From positions 1-37,476 of the forward strand of contig JAJTFC010000075.1 in the NCBI GenBank assembly GCA_021298315.1: a DNA stretch of 37,476 bases. Direction: 5' to 3'. The notes under the pieces are model-generated. The model was not told the DNA's origin. It was given only the letters and a program-made list of their open reading frames with translations, and made no database searches. Source of the stretch: Planctomycetaceae bacterium. GTDB lineage: Bacteria > Planctomycetota > Planctomycetia > Pirellulales > Pirellulaceae. A program made the translations under genes and the position numbers. This document shows positions 23,608 to 32,084 of the stretch, piece by piece; the stretch's first letter is position 1; the number at the start of each line of letters is the position of its first letter.

Positions 23608-26356
23608 GGCAGGCGGCTTGATGTTCAAGGATCGTTGAGACCAGTGCTGTCCAGCCTGTTTGGTGGCTTGCTCCAAGCCCGCTACCGTTATCGCCATGGA
23701 AGTATTCGTAGAACAAGACAAGGTCTTTCCAATGGGGATCCTTCAAGTACCTGGGGTCTTGGCCGTGGCATGGCCGTCGGCCCTCGGAATCCTTCAAGAA
23801 CAATTGCACCAAACGCCTCTCTATTTCATCGGCGATCTGTTTGAGATTTCGGTGTTGTCCTGAACCTGTCGGGCACTCCATGGTGAAGCTATCGCCATAG
23901 TATTCGTGGTAGGAGCGCAGGGACGCGACGATCAGATAATTCAAGGGGAACCAAACTGGGCCTCTCCAGTTGCTGTTTCCACCGAACATTCCCGAATTGC
24001 TTTCTCCAGGTACATAGCCCACGGAACTCGTTCCACCGGCATGTTCAAAGACGAAAGGATTGTCTCGATGGGCTAAGGAAAGGGATCGAATACCATAAGG
24101 GGAAAGGAACTCCGACTCGTCGAGCATGTAGGTTAAGAGCCGTTTGAGTCGTTCGGTCGAGGGGATCGCAAGCAACCGCATGCCCCCGGATCGAGAACTG
24201 TCCTGGTTGCTCGGTTTTTGTTCCAAGTAGGTCATGTATTTGGACATATGTGGTTTGTTGTTAAGAAACCAATCCATCCGACGCTTAAACCCCGGCAGTT
24301 TGTCGATGACCGAATCATAGAGGATGACGTTCGAGCAAAGGGGGATCAGTCCGACAAGCGAACGCACTTTGAGCGGGATGCTCTTGCCATCTCGATAAAG
24401 GTGGTCGTAGTAGAACCCGTCGTGTTCTTCCCAAAGTCCTGTTCCGTGGAGTGAATTCATCGCTTCGGAGATTGCGACGTAGTGCTCAAAGAACTTGCTG
24501 GCCATATCCGAGTAGGCCTTAGAGTTATCCGATAACTCCAACGCCATTTGCAGCATGCAACCGCAATAGAATGCCATCCAAGCCGTCGCGTCGGCTTGAT
24601 CCAGGATCCCGCCACCGGGCAATGGGGCGCTGCGGTCAAAGACTCCGATGTTATCTAACCCGAGGAATCCACCGCTGAAAACATGCTGGCCACGGGTGTC
24701 TTTACGATTCACCCACCAGGTGAAGTTCAACAGCAGTTTTTGGAACGTCCTGGCTAGAAACTCTCGATCACCCGATTGCTGGTAAACTTGCCAGCATGCC
24801 CAAGCATGTACGGGAGGATTGACATCGCTCAAGGCCCATTCGTAAGCTGGAATCTGGCCATTGGGATGCATGTACCATTCACGAAGGAACAGCAGCAGTT
24901 GGGCTTTCGCGAAATCCGGATCGATTCTTGACATAGGGATCATGTGGAATGCAAGATCCCAAGCGGCATACCAAGGGTATTCCCATTTATCGGGCATGCT
25001 GATGACGTCGCGATTGAAGAGATGTTTCCAATCCGCATTTCGGCCTTGTAACCGCGAGGAAGGTAGTTGTCTTCCCTCGGGATCCCCTTGCATCCATGCA
25101 TCGACGACGTAGTAGTAGAATTGTTTGGTCCAGATCAGCCCAGCATAGGCTTGCCGAGCCACCGTCTTTTCGTCATCGCTTAGTTCGTTAGGTATGCATG
25201 CTTGGTAGTATTCGTCCGCCTCTTTTTTTCGCTTCTCGATGATCTCGTCGAATCGGCTATCGATGGTCGCAAGCGGAGTATAGCTGTCCGACGCTTTGCC
25301 GCCGATGACCGGGATCGCCTTGAGTCTATCTTTGTCACCGGAACTGGTCAGTCTGCATCGAAGAACCGTTGGACGATTCGGGTGGACAATGGTCATAAAG
25401 TGGGCACCGCATTTGGTACCAAAGGGTTTTGGATTAACCTTGCTCTTGTCCCCTTGGATGATGTAATCGTGAAACGCATCCTTGAAGTGGCTGCCGCTTG
25501 AGAGCGCGCCAGGGTGCCTGTTGGTGTTGGTTTCGTTTTCGGTAAAGAGCCATTCGGGTTTATCGAGATCTTGGTCCGATTGAACGCGGAACTCCAGGTG
25601 TCCCAGGGTTTCGTGATCGCAAAAGACGACGCCAGAGGGTTCGTTCTCAGGGTAGATGAGTTTCATGCGGGGTTTTGCCGTGCATCCTTCGTGAGTACAT
25701 CCCCAAACCCATGAGTTATGGAACCACATTTGCGGAAGCAGGTGCAAAACTGCAGGTCTAGAACTTCGGTTGAAGACCGTGAGTTTCATCAGCATGTCGT
25801 CCGGGGACTCTTTGGCATATTCAATCTGGCAGTCGAAATAGTCGTTCTCATCAAAGGCACCTGCATCGGCCAGTTCAAACTCGGGTTCCAAACGGGATCG
25901 AGAACGATTCGTATCGGTCAATTTCTCGTAGGGGAATCGAGATTGCGGATATTTGTAGATGCCCTTTGCGTACGAGCAGGTGGGGGTCGCATCGAGGTAG
26001 AAATAAGTTTCCTTGACGTCTTCCCCGTGGTTTCCCTCGGGCCCCGAGAGACCATAGAGTCGCTCCTTGAGGATCGGGTCTCGGGTGTTCCAAAAAGCAA
26101 ACGAGAAACAAAGCCTCCCTTGGCGATCACAGATCCCCATCAAACCGTCTTCGCCCCACCGATAAGCTCGGGAACGTGCATGATCATGAGGAAGAAAGAA
26201 CCAAGCCTCTTGGTTGTCCGAGTAGTCCTCACGCACAGTGCCCCATTGGCGTTCGGAGAGGTAAGTCCCCCAGCGTTGCCAGTTGGCCTGCCGTTGACTC
26301 GATTCCTTTAATCTTGCATGCTCGGCGGTCGAAGTATGATAGTTCTTTGAGCTCAT
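23594..26356 (-). CDS. GH63-like (MGH1-type) glycoside hydrolase
   Basis: The 920-residue product belongs to the cytoplasmic MGH1/GH63-like family: the N-terminal beta domain begins LSERQWGTVREDYS (about 34-47) and HDHARSRAYRWGEDGLMGI, and the C-terminal alpha/alpha toroid carries WYAAWDLAFHMIPM (Asp467 in a position expected for a catalytic acid), NWRGPVWFPLNYLI (about 794) and FYEYFHGDNGSGLGASHQTGW near the end. GH63 enzymes invert alpha-glucosidic or related bonds; the exact sugar is unknown. No signal peptide is seen. ATG 26356 was chosen because it overlaps the nagB stop as ATGA; the frame also opens at 26380. Its last 14 bases overlap the methyltransferase start. Its place beside nagB suggests a role in amino-sugar or compatible-solute glycoside breakdown. 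Confidence 0.85.
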   Translation of the reverse strand: MSSKNYHTSTAEHARLKESSQRQANWQRWGTYLSERQWGTVREDYSDNQEAWFFLPHDHARSRAYRWGEDGLMGICDRQGRLCFSFAFWNTRDPILKERLYGLSGPEGNHGEDVKETYFYLDATPTCSYAKGIYKYPQSRFPYEKLTDTNRSRSRLEPEFELADAGAFDENDYFDCQIEYAKESPDDMLMKLTVFNRSSRPAVLHLLPQMWFHNSWVWGCTHEGCTAKPRMKLIYPENEPSGVVFCDHETLGHLEFRVQSDQDLDKPEWLFTENETNTNRHPGALSSGSHFKDAFHDYIIQGDKSKVNPKPFGTKCGAHFMTIVHPNRPTVLRCRLTSSGDKDRLKAIPVIGGKASDSYTPLATIDSRFDEIIEKRKKEADEYYQACIPNELSDDEKTVARQAYAGLIWTKQFYYYVVDAWMQGDPEGRQLPSSRLQGRNADWKHLFNRDVISMPDKWEYPWYAAWDLAFHMIPMSRIDPDFAKAQLLLFLREWYMHPNGQIPAYEWALSDVNPPVHAWACWQVYQQSGDREFLARTFQKLLLNFTWWVNRKDTRGQHVFSGGFLGLDNIGVFDRSAPLPGGGILDQADATAWMAFYCGCMLQMALELSDNSKAYSDMASKFFEHYVAISEAMNSLHGTGLWEEHDGFYYDHLYRDGKSIPLKVRSLVGLIPLCSNVILYDSVIDKLPGFKRRMDWFLNNKPHMSKYMTYLEQKPSNQDSSRSGGMRLLAIPSTERLKRLLTYMLDESEFLSPYGIRSLSLAHRDNPFVFEHAGGTSSVGYVPGESNSGMFGGNSNWRGPVWFPLNYLIVASLRSYHEYYGDSFTMECPTGSGQHRNLKQIADEIERRLVQLFLKDSEGRRPCHGQDPRYLKDPHWKDLVLFYEYFHGDNGSGLGASHQTGWTALVSTILEHQAACRADA

Positions 26357-27150
26357 AGGGATTGCTGATTTCTTTCGCATTCCAAGTAGTAATCGAGGTG
26401 TGCCAGTTTGCTTGCAGCCGCTTGGTCAATCACCACTGTCGCGTTGGGATGAAACTGGAGGATTGACGCGGGAACCATGGCCGTCACGGGGCCTTCGACG
26501 GTATCCCTGATGGTATCGGCTTTATGGACACCCGTAGCCAGCAGCAGGATTGCACGAGCGTTCATGATCGTACCGAGGCCCATGGTGATGGCCATCTTGG
26601 GTACTTGATCCATCGATGCAAAGAATCTCGCGTTGTCTTGTCGTGTCTTGGACGTAAGCGTTTTGACGCGAGTGGCCGAGGACAACGAGGAGCCTAGTTC
26701 GTTGAATCCGATGTGCCCCTCAGTGCCGATCCCTAAGATCTGCAAATCGATTCCACCGGCTTGAGCGATCGCGATCTCATAAGCTTCAGCACTTGCCGGA
26801 AGATCCTGGCAATCGGTCTTTGGAATGTGTGTGTTTAGCGGCAGGATATCGATGTGCTTGAACAGATTTTCCTGCATGAAATAGTGGTAGCTTTGAGGAT
26901 CCTCAGGAGGCACACCACAGTACTCATCGAGATTGAATGAAACAATGTTACGAAAGGAGATCTCGCCGGCTCGATGACGTTTAATCCATTGTTGGTAGAG
27001 TCCTAGAGGAGTGCTACCGGTGGCTAGCCCCAAGACGCTTGTTTCTTGCGATTGACTCGATGAGGAGCAAGCGAGTCCTAGGTATTCGATCGATTCATCG
27101 GCTGCGACCATGGCGACCTGATCGGGAGATTCGCAGACGACGATACGCAC
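26353..27150 (-). CDS. nagB: Glucosamine-6-phosphate deaminase
   Basis: The 265-residue product catalyses glucosamine-6-phosphate to fructose-6-phosphate plus ammonia. The phosphate-binding motif GLATGSTPLGLY (41-52), the catalytic Asp75 in SFNLDEY, and the GIGTEGHIGFNELG loop (140-153, with Glu144 and His146) are present, and the length is normal. No allosteric-site analysis is possible from this sequence alone. It is the first gene of a minus-strand cluster followed by the GH63-like hydrolase, the Dnmt2-like methyltransferase and the sulfatase. No nagA is in the window. Confidence 0.95.
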   Translation of the reverse strand: MRIVVCESPDQVAMVAADESIEYLGLACSSSSQSQETSVLGLATGSTPLGLYQQWIKRHRAGEISFRNIVSFNLDEYCGVPPEDPQSYHYFMQENLFKHIDILPLNTHIPKTDCQDLPASAEAYEIAIAQAGGIDLQILGIGTEGHIGFNELGSSLSSATRVKTLTSKTRQDNARFFASMDQVPKMAITMGLGTIMNARAILLLATGVHKADTIRDTVEGPVTAMVPASILQFHPNATVVIDQAAASKLAHLDYYLECERNQQSL

Positions 27151-27354
27151 AATGACCTCGAACTAAATTGGGGTAGGGATTTACGTCAGTGCTTGATCGG
27201 TGAGGGATTCAAGCCAAGTATAGGATGGCCATTCTAAATGAAAATTCGAACCCAATACAGAATAGCTTCGTTCTTTTCCCCTGGAACGAGGGCTTCTTAG
27301 GGCAGATACCTACCAGTTCCAGGGTGTTTTGCGGTAGACTATTCCCTATGCGGA

Positions 27355-27374
27355 GCTTCCCAAAGGTGGGAAGC
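27355..27374 (+). promoter_or_regulatory. Hairpin in the leader of the haem-binding dehydrogenase gene
   Basis: GCTTCCC and GGGAAGC form a perfect 7-bp stem around a 6-base loop AAAGGT, 42 bases before ATG 27416. The 265-base gap between nagB and this gene has no other supported feature; a promoter must lie here for each direction. The hairpin could control translation or mark a terminator of antisense transcription. Confidence 0.35.
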
Positions 27375-27415
27375 AGTCGTGTCCTCTTAAACTACTTCGA
27401 CCTTTTGGTGTATCT

Positions 27416-30400
27416 ATGCGTCGTCTTTTTCGCTTTGGTCTGCTTCGTCGATCCCTTGCGGGCATTGTCGTTTGTCTACCCGCCGTCGCCCCAGCTGGCG
27501 TATGGGGTCAGGAGCCTGCAGGTAAACCGGCAAAGGTTTACAGCCAAGCACCCAGTGCAGCACCGATTCAGGGAGCACCGCAAGGTGCTATCGATTCTGC
27601 AAGCGGTGCGCTTCGGGATAAAGCCCTTAAAGAAGGCGGGCGGCCTTTGTGGATTTGGGGGGACAATGAAAACACGCGTTACGTGATCCGCAAGTCGTTC
27701 GAGGTTTCAGGCAAAACCCAGGGTTGGCTAGCGGCTTCGGCCGACAACGGGATGTCGATTGCTCTAAACGGCAAGCCAATTGGTCAGAGTGAAGCATGGG
27801 AAGAAGGGTTGCAGGTCGATATCAGCAACGCATTGGTCAATGGAAAGAACGAAGTGGTCTTCGAAGTATGGAATACTGGAGGAATCGCAGCATTGGTTGC
27901 CAAGTTGGCTTGGGTCGATGCCAATGGCAAAGTCCAAACGCTCCAGAGCGATGAAACTTGGACCGCTTCCCCGAAAGACAAGCCCGCCGAAAGCAAGGCT
28001 GTTAAGGTGATTGCCAAGTACGGCGATAACCCTTGGGGAAAAGTTCTCGAAGGGGGCAACAGCGGTTCGTCGAGCGAGTTTATTGTTCCGTCCGGCTTTG
28101 TGATCGATCAGTTGTTCCGTGTCCCCAAGGACGAACTGGGTTCCTGGGTGTGCATTACGACGGATCCTAAGGGCCGTCTGATTGTCAGCGATCAAGGAGA
28201 CAAGGGATTGTTTCGAGTCACGCCGGCCAAACCCGGAACGCAAGAGGAGACCAAGGTTGAACGGATCCCTTTGAATATTTCGGCTGCACAAGGCCTTCTC
28301 TATGCGTTTGACAGTTTGTATGTAAGTGTCAACGGTGGGATCGGAAGTGGTCTATATCGTTTGAAGGATACCAATGGGGACGATCAGTATGACGAGATCA
28401 AGAAGCTCAAGGAATTTCGCGGTGGAGGAGAGCATGGGCCTCACGCTCTGAGACTTTCCCCGGACGGCAAGTCGATCTATGTTTCCTGCGGAAATCACAC
28501 GTTGCCTCCGATGGATCGCAAAACCAATGCACCGCCACAGACAATGGGTGGTGCCCGTAACGAGCAACTCACTGCAACCCTTCCGCAGGGTTACACAAGC
28601 CGGATCGTACCGAGTTGGGACGAAGATCTTTTGCTACCTCGTCAATGGGATTCCAATGGACACGCTGCGGGGATTTTAGCACCTGGGGGTTGGGTTGCTA
28701 AAACCGACCCCGAGGGGAAAGAATGGGAGATGTTCTCCATTGGATACCGAAATCAATACGACTTTGATTTCGACTCCGCTGGGGAAATGTTCGTCTACGA
28801 TGCGGACATGGAGTGGGATGTCGGTACACCTTGGTATCGGCCTACGCGGGTGGTTCATGCAACCAGTGGTAGCGAGTTTGGGTGGCGAAGTGGTACAGGC
28901 AAGTGGCCTGAGTACTATGCGGACAGTTTGCCGGCTCTTGTGAATATTGGGCCCGGTTCTCCGGTCGGAGTTGAGTTCGGTACGGGAGCTAAATTCCCGG
29001 TCAAGTACCAAAGGGCGTTGTATATTTGCGACTGGACCTTTGGAACGATGTACGCGATTCACATGGAGCCCAGCGGAGCATCGTATGCAGCGACCAAGGA
29101 AGAGTTTGTCGCGCGAACGCCGTTGCCGCTCACAGATCTGACGGTTGGAAAGGATGGCCATTTGTATTTCACAGTCGGGGGACGAGGGACTCAATCGGAA
29201 CTCTATCGTGTCAGATACGTCGGAAATGAGTCGACTGCACCCGCACCGAAGATTGCTGTCAATGAATCGCACTTGCAGCGTCGGGCCATCGAAGCTCTCC
29301 ACAACGACCAGCCCAAGGACGATGCGACCATAGCCAAATTGGTTTCTCAACTAGGAAGTAGCGATCGGCATATTCGCTACGCTGCACGCGTGGCACTTGA
29401 ACGAGTTCCGGCTGCCAAGTGGCAATCGGAGATTCTCAATAGCACCGATGCGAACACGATCCTCAATGGAGTCATCGGATTGGCTCGTGTTGGTGAACCG
29501 GAGATCAAGGAGCTATTGCTCAGGCAATTAGGAAGCCTGCATTTGTCAAGTCTTTCGGCTTCTCAGAGACTCGATTTGGCACGAGCAGCCCAGCTCGTTT
29601 TGATTCGACTCGGAGGGGTCGATAATTCTTTCCGAGATTCTCTGCTCGGTGCAATCGAACCTTTGTTTCCCTCGGGCGATGACATGCTCGATCGCGAATT
29701 GGTCATTCTTCTGACCCATCTGCAATCGCCAGTGCTATCAAAAAAGGCTTTGCCTTTGCTGTCGAAAGAACGCAAGAAGACTGAGGCCGACTATCGAGAT
29801 ATCCTCGAACGCAATCGAGGTTACGGTGGACCGATTGTCGCGATGCTTGAGAATCAGCCCGATCTGCAGCAGTTTCACTTGGCCTTCTCGATGAGAAATC
29901 TCAAAGAGGGTTGGACGGTTGAACAACGCAAAGAGTTCTTTCAATGGTTTGAGAAAGCTCAAAAGTGGAGCGGTGGAAACAGTTATCAAAAATTCCTGAT
30001 CAACGCTGCCAACGATGCTTATTCATTCTCCAACGATCAAGAGCGATTTGTGCTTGAAGCACTCGGAGTTCGCAAACCGGCGGCACTTCCCAAGACACTC
30101 CCTGAGCCCAAGGGGCCCGGTAAGGCTTATACGACGGAATCTCTCGTTAAATTGGCTTCCGAGAACATGAAGGGCCGAAACTTCGAGAACGGCAAGAATA
30201 TGTATGCGGCTGCTCGATGTGTGATCTGCCATCGCTTTGGAGGTGATGGAGGTGCCACTGGCCCTGACTTGACCCAGGCTGCTGGTCGGTTTGCTGTCAG
30301 CGATCTGATCGATGCGATTGTGCGACCTAGCCAAGTCATCTCTGATCAGTACAAAACGATGGTTTTGCAAATGGAAGACGGAACTGTTCACACCGGAAGG

Positions 30401-30625
30401 ATCGTCAACGATGTGGCAGGCAAAGTCACGATAGTGGTCGATCCAGAGGATGCGACCAAGACCGTTACGGTCGATCGCAAAGACATTGAACAAGAGAAGA
30501 CCTCGGCGATCTCTTTGATGCCTGCAGAATTGATGAACAAACTCAATGAACAAGAAGCGCTCGATCTGATCGCTTACTTGCTCTCGCGTGGGAATCCGAA
30601 TTCTTCGATGTTCAAATCCAACTAA
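27416..30625 (+). CDS. Secreted PVC-type haem-binding dehydrogenase with cytochrome c domain
   Basis: The 1069-residue product starts with an arginine-rich signal peptide (MRRLFRFGLLRRSLAGIVVC, core to about 31). A beta-sandwich like a carbohydrate-binding or PA14-like module follows (RPLWIWGDNENTRYVIRKSF, about 78-190), then a sorbosone/glucose-dehydrogenase-like beta-propeller (about 225-610, containing DPKGRLIVSDQGDKGLFR, GGGEHGPHALRLSPDG, GHLYFTVGGRGTQSELYR), a HEAT-like helical region (about 620-880) and a C-terminal cytochrome c domain with C935-V-I-C938-H939 and a likely axial Met1035 (SLMP). This is the planctomycete 'putative membrane-bound dehydrogenase/haem-binding' type (TIGR02604/TIGR02603). 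It probably oxidises a sugar and hands electrons to a cytochrome chain outside the cytoplasm, but the substrate is unknown. Confidence 0.92.
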   Translation: MRRLFRFGLLRRSLAGIVVCLPAVAPAGVWGQEPAGKPAKVYSQAPSAAPIQGAPQGAIDSASGALRDKALKEGGRPLWIWGDNENTRYVIRKSFEVSGKTQGWLAASADNGMSIALNGKPIGQSEAWEEGLQVDISNALVNGKNEVVFEVWNTGGIAALVAKLAWVDANGKVQTLQSDETWTASPKDKPAESKAVKVIAKYGDNPWGKVLEGGNSGSSSEFIVPSGFVIDQLFRVPKDELGSWVCITTDPKGRLIVSDQGDKGLFRVTPAKPGTQEETKVERIPLNISAAQGLLYAFDSLYVSVNGGIGSGLYRLKDTNGDDQYDEIKKLKEFRGGGEHGPHALRLSPDGKSIYVSCGNHTLPPMDRKTNAPPQTMGGARNEQLTATLPQGYTSRIVPSWDEDLLLPRQWDSNGHAAGILAPGGWVAKTDPEGKEWEMFSIGYRNQYDFDFDSAGEMFVYDADMEWDVGTPWYRPTRVVHATSGSEFGWRSGTGKWPEYYADSLPALVNIGPGSPVGVEFGTGAKFPVKYQRALYICDWTFGTMYAIHMEPSGASYAATKEEFVARTPLPLTDLTVGKDGHLYFTVGGRGTQSELYRVRYVGNESTAPAPKIAVNESHLQRRAIEALHNDQPKDDATIAKLVSQLGSSDRHIRYAARVALERVPAAKWQSEILNSTDANTILNGVIGLARVGEPEIKELLLRQLGSLHLSSLSASQRLDLARAAQLVLIRLGGVDNSFRDSLLGAIEPLFPSGDDMLDRELVILLTHLQSPVLSKKALPLLSKERKKTEADYRDILERNRGYGGPIVAMLENQPDLQQFHLAFSMRNLKEGWTVEQRKEFFQWFEKAQKWSGGNSYQKFLINAANDAYSFSNDQERFVLEALGVRKPAALPKTLPEPKGPGKAYTTESLVKLASENMKGRNFENGKNMYAAARCVICHRFGGDGGATGPDLTQAAGRFAVSDLIDAIVRPSQVISDQYKTMVLQMEDGTVHTGRIVNDVAGKVTIVVDPEDATKTVTVDRKDIEQEKTSAISLMPAELMNKLNEQEALDLIAYLLSRGNPNSSMFKSN

Positions 30626-30642
30626 CAGCAAGAGTTGAAGCG

Positions 30643-31146
30643 ATGACCGAAAAACAAGAGTTTCGAGTTCTTTTGCACAAAGAGCAACTCGTATTCTCGT
30701 CGGCGCACTTTATCACCTTCGCTGGTGATATCTGCGAATGTTTGCATGGCCACAACTATGGACTCAAAGCCGAGGTTGCCGGACGGCTCGACGAGAATCG
30801 TTATGTGATCGACTTTATCGCTTTTCGCGATTCGCTTGCGGAAGTCGTTAAACAACTGGATCATCATATGCTCGTCGCACTGCATCATCCGATGATCCAT
30901 GTCGAGCTGCAAGATCAAGAAGTGGTGCTGAGGTTTCGGCAAAAACGCTGGGTTTTCCCCAAAGAAGACTGCATGTTAATGCCAATCGTCAACACCACTG
31001 CCGAAGAGATCGCGGGCTGGATCGCAGCTCAAATACGAGCGAAACTCTATCCGAAGATTGGTGATCGCTTGAAGTGGATTGAGATCGGAGTCGATGAAAA
31101 CAACGGGCAGTGGGGCTATTGCCGACTCCCTTGGAACTCCCAATAA
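30643..31146 (+). CDS. queD: 6-pyruvoyl-tetrahydropterin / 6-carboxy-tetrahydropterin synthase family protein
   Basis: The 167-residue product is a small zinc enzyme of the PTPS/QueD family. Zinc ligands His22 (FSSAHF), His35 and His37 (CLHGHNY) are visible, with Cys31 in the C-x-x-x-H-G-H motif expected for a catalytic cysteine, Asp73-His74 (LDHHML) and a C-terminal IEIGVDENNG. It converts dihydroneopterin triphosphate, giving either 6-pyruvoyl-tetrahydropterin or, as QueD, the queuosine precursor; the sequence alone does not settle which. The symbol is therefore tentative. It is 17 bases after the dehydrogenase stop and 25 bases before the DUF58 gene, probably cotranscribed with one or both. 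Confidence 0.88.
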   Translation: MTEKQEFRVLLHKEQLVFSSAHFITFAGDICECLHGHNYGLKAEVAGRLDENRYVIDFIAFRDSLAEVVKQLDHHMLVALHHPMIHVELQDQEVVLRFRQKRWVFPKEDCMLMPIVNTTAEEIAGWIAAQIRAKLYPKIGDRLKWIEIGVDENNGQWGYCRLPWNSQ

Positions 31147-31171
31147 CTCCTCAGTTGGATATCGATGCAAG

Positions 31172-32068
31172 ATGGTGGCTGTCGAGCAGTACCTAAAGCC
31201 CGAATTAGCGTCGCAGATCAAGCGATTGGATTTGCGCGCCCAGCTTGTGGTCAAAGGATTTCTTCAGGGGTTGCACGCAAGCCCTTTTCACGGCTTTTCC
31301 GTTGAGTTTAGCGAGCATCGACGTTACTCCCACGGCGACGACCCGAAGGACATCGATTGGTTGGCTTATGCCAAAACCGATCGCTACTACGTTAAAAAGT
31401 TCGAGTCCGAGACAAATCTCACCGGCTATATCATGATGGATACGAGCCGCTCAATGGCTTACACCTATCGGCAACAGCTGACCAAATTCGATTACTGCCT
31501 TTGCCTTGCGGCTGCCTTGTCCTATCTGATGCTCATGCAGCAGGATCCAGTAGGTTTAGTGACCTTTGACCAGAAGATCAAAGCGAGCATCTATCCTCGG
31601 TCTCGCAGAAGTCAGTTTGCTGCTATCCTCAGCCAATTGGTGAAACTCAAGACGTCGGGAAAGACCGAGTTGCGAGGTCCCATCCAGCAAATGATGGCAA
31701 TGCTCAATCATCGATCGCTGATTATGATCATGAGCGATTTGCTGACCGACTCGGATTCGTCGCTCGATGCTGTTCGGATGCTCAAGCATGCTGGGCACGA
31801 TGTGATAGTGTTTCATGTGCTCGATGAAGCTGAGGTGCATTTTCCTTTCCAAGGTCTAGTCGAGCTTAAAGATCCCGAGACCGACGAGATCGTGCCAGTC
31901 AACGCAGACGATATCGGGCATGATTACAGGGAGAATGTGCGACGGTTTCGAGAGGATTTGAAAGCGGGTTTCAGCCAATCGAGGATTGATTATGTGCCAC
32001 TCGATACGAGTGTCCCTTACGACAAGGCTTTGATGGAATATTTGATCAGTCGAAGGAATCGCTTCTAA
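31172..32068 (+). CDS. DUF58 domain protein (MoxR-associated)
   Basis: The 298-residue product is a DUF58 protein: SVEFSEHRRYSHGDDPKDIDWLAYAKTDRYYVKKFESE is the family signature segment (about 43-80), followed by a VWA-like fold with the MIDAS-type DTSRSM (about 90-95). DUF58 genes stand next to moxR ATPase and VWA genes in envelope or metallo-protein chaperone loci. ATG 31172 was chosen over the 31079 start, which lies inside queD. The BatA-like gene starts 16 bases after it. No moxR is present in the window. Confidence 0.92.
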   Translation: MVAVEQYLKPELASQIKRLDLRAQLVVKGFLQGLHASPFHGFSVEFSEHRRYSHGDDPKDIDWLAYAKTDRYYVKKFESETNLTGYIMMDTSRSMAYTYRQQLTKFDYCLCLAAALSYLMLMQQDPVGLVTFDQKIKASIYPRSRRSQFAAILSQLVKLKTSGKTELRGPIQQMMAMLNHRSLIMIMSDLLTDSDSSLDAVRMLKHAGHDVIVFHVLDEAEVHFPFQGLVELKDPETDEIVPVNADDIGHDYRENVRRFREDLKAGFSQSRIDYVPLDTSVPYDKALMEYLISRRNRF

Positions 32069-32084
32069 GGGGACAAGTACTTCG

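Noticed and set aside
22678..23721. Restriction-modification system around the cytosine methyltransferase
   Set aside because: Neighbours are a glycosidase and a sulfatase; no endonuclease, specificity subunit or Vsr-like gene is present.
27225..27686. 153-residue plus-strand frame before the haem-binding dehydrogenase
   Set aside because: It overlaps the signal peptide and first domain of the dehydrogenase in another frame, has no recognisable motif and most of it is intergenic.
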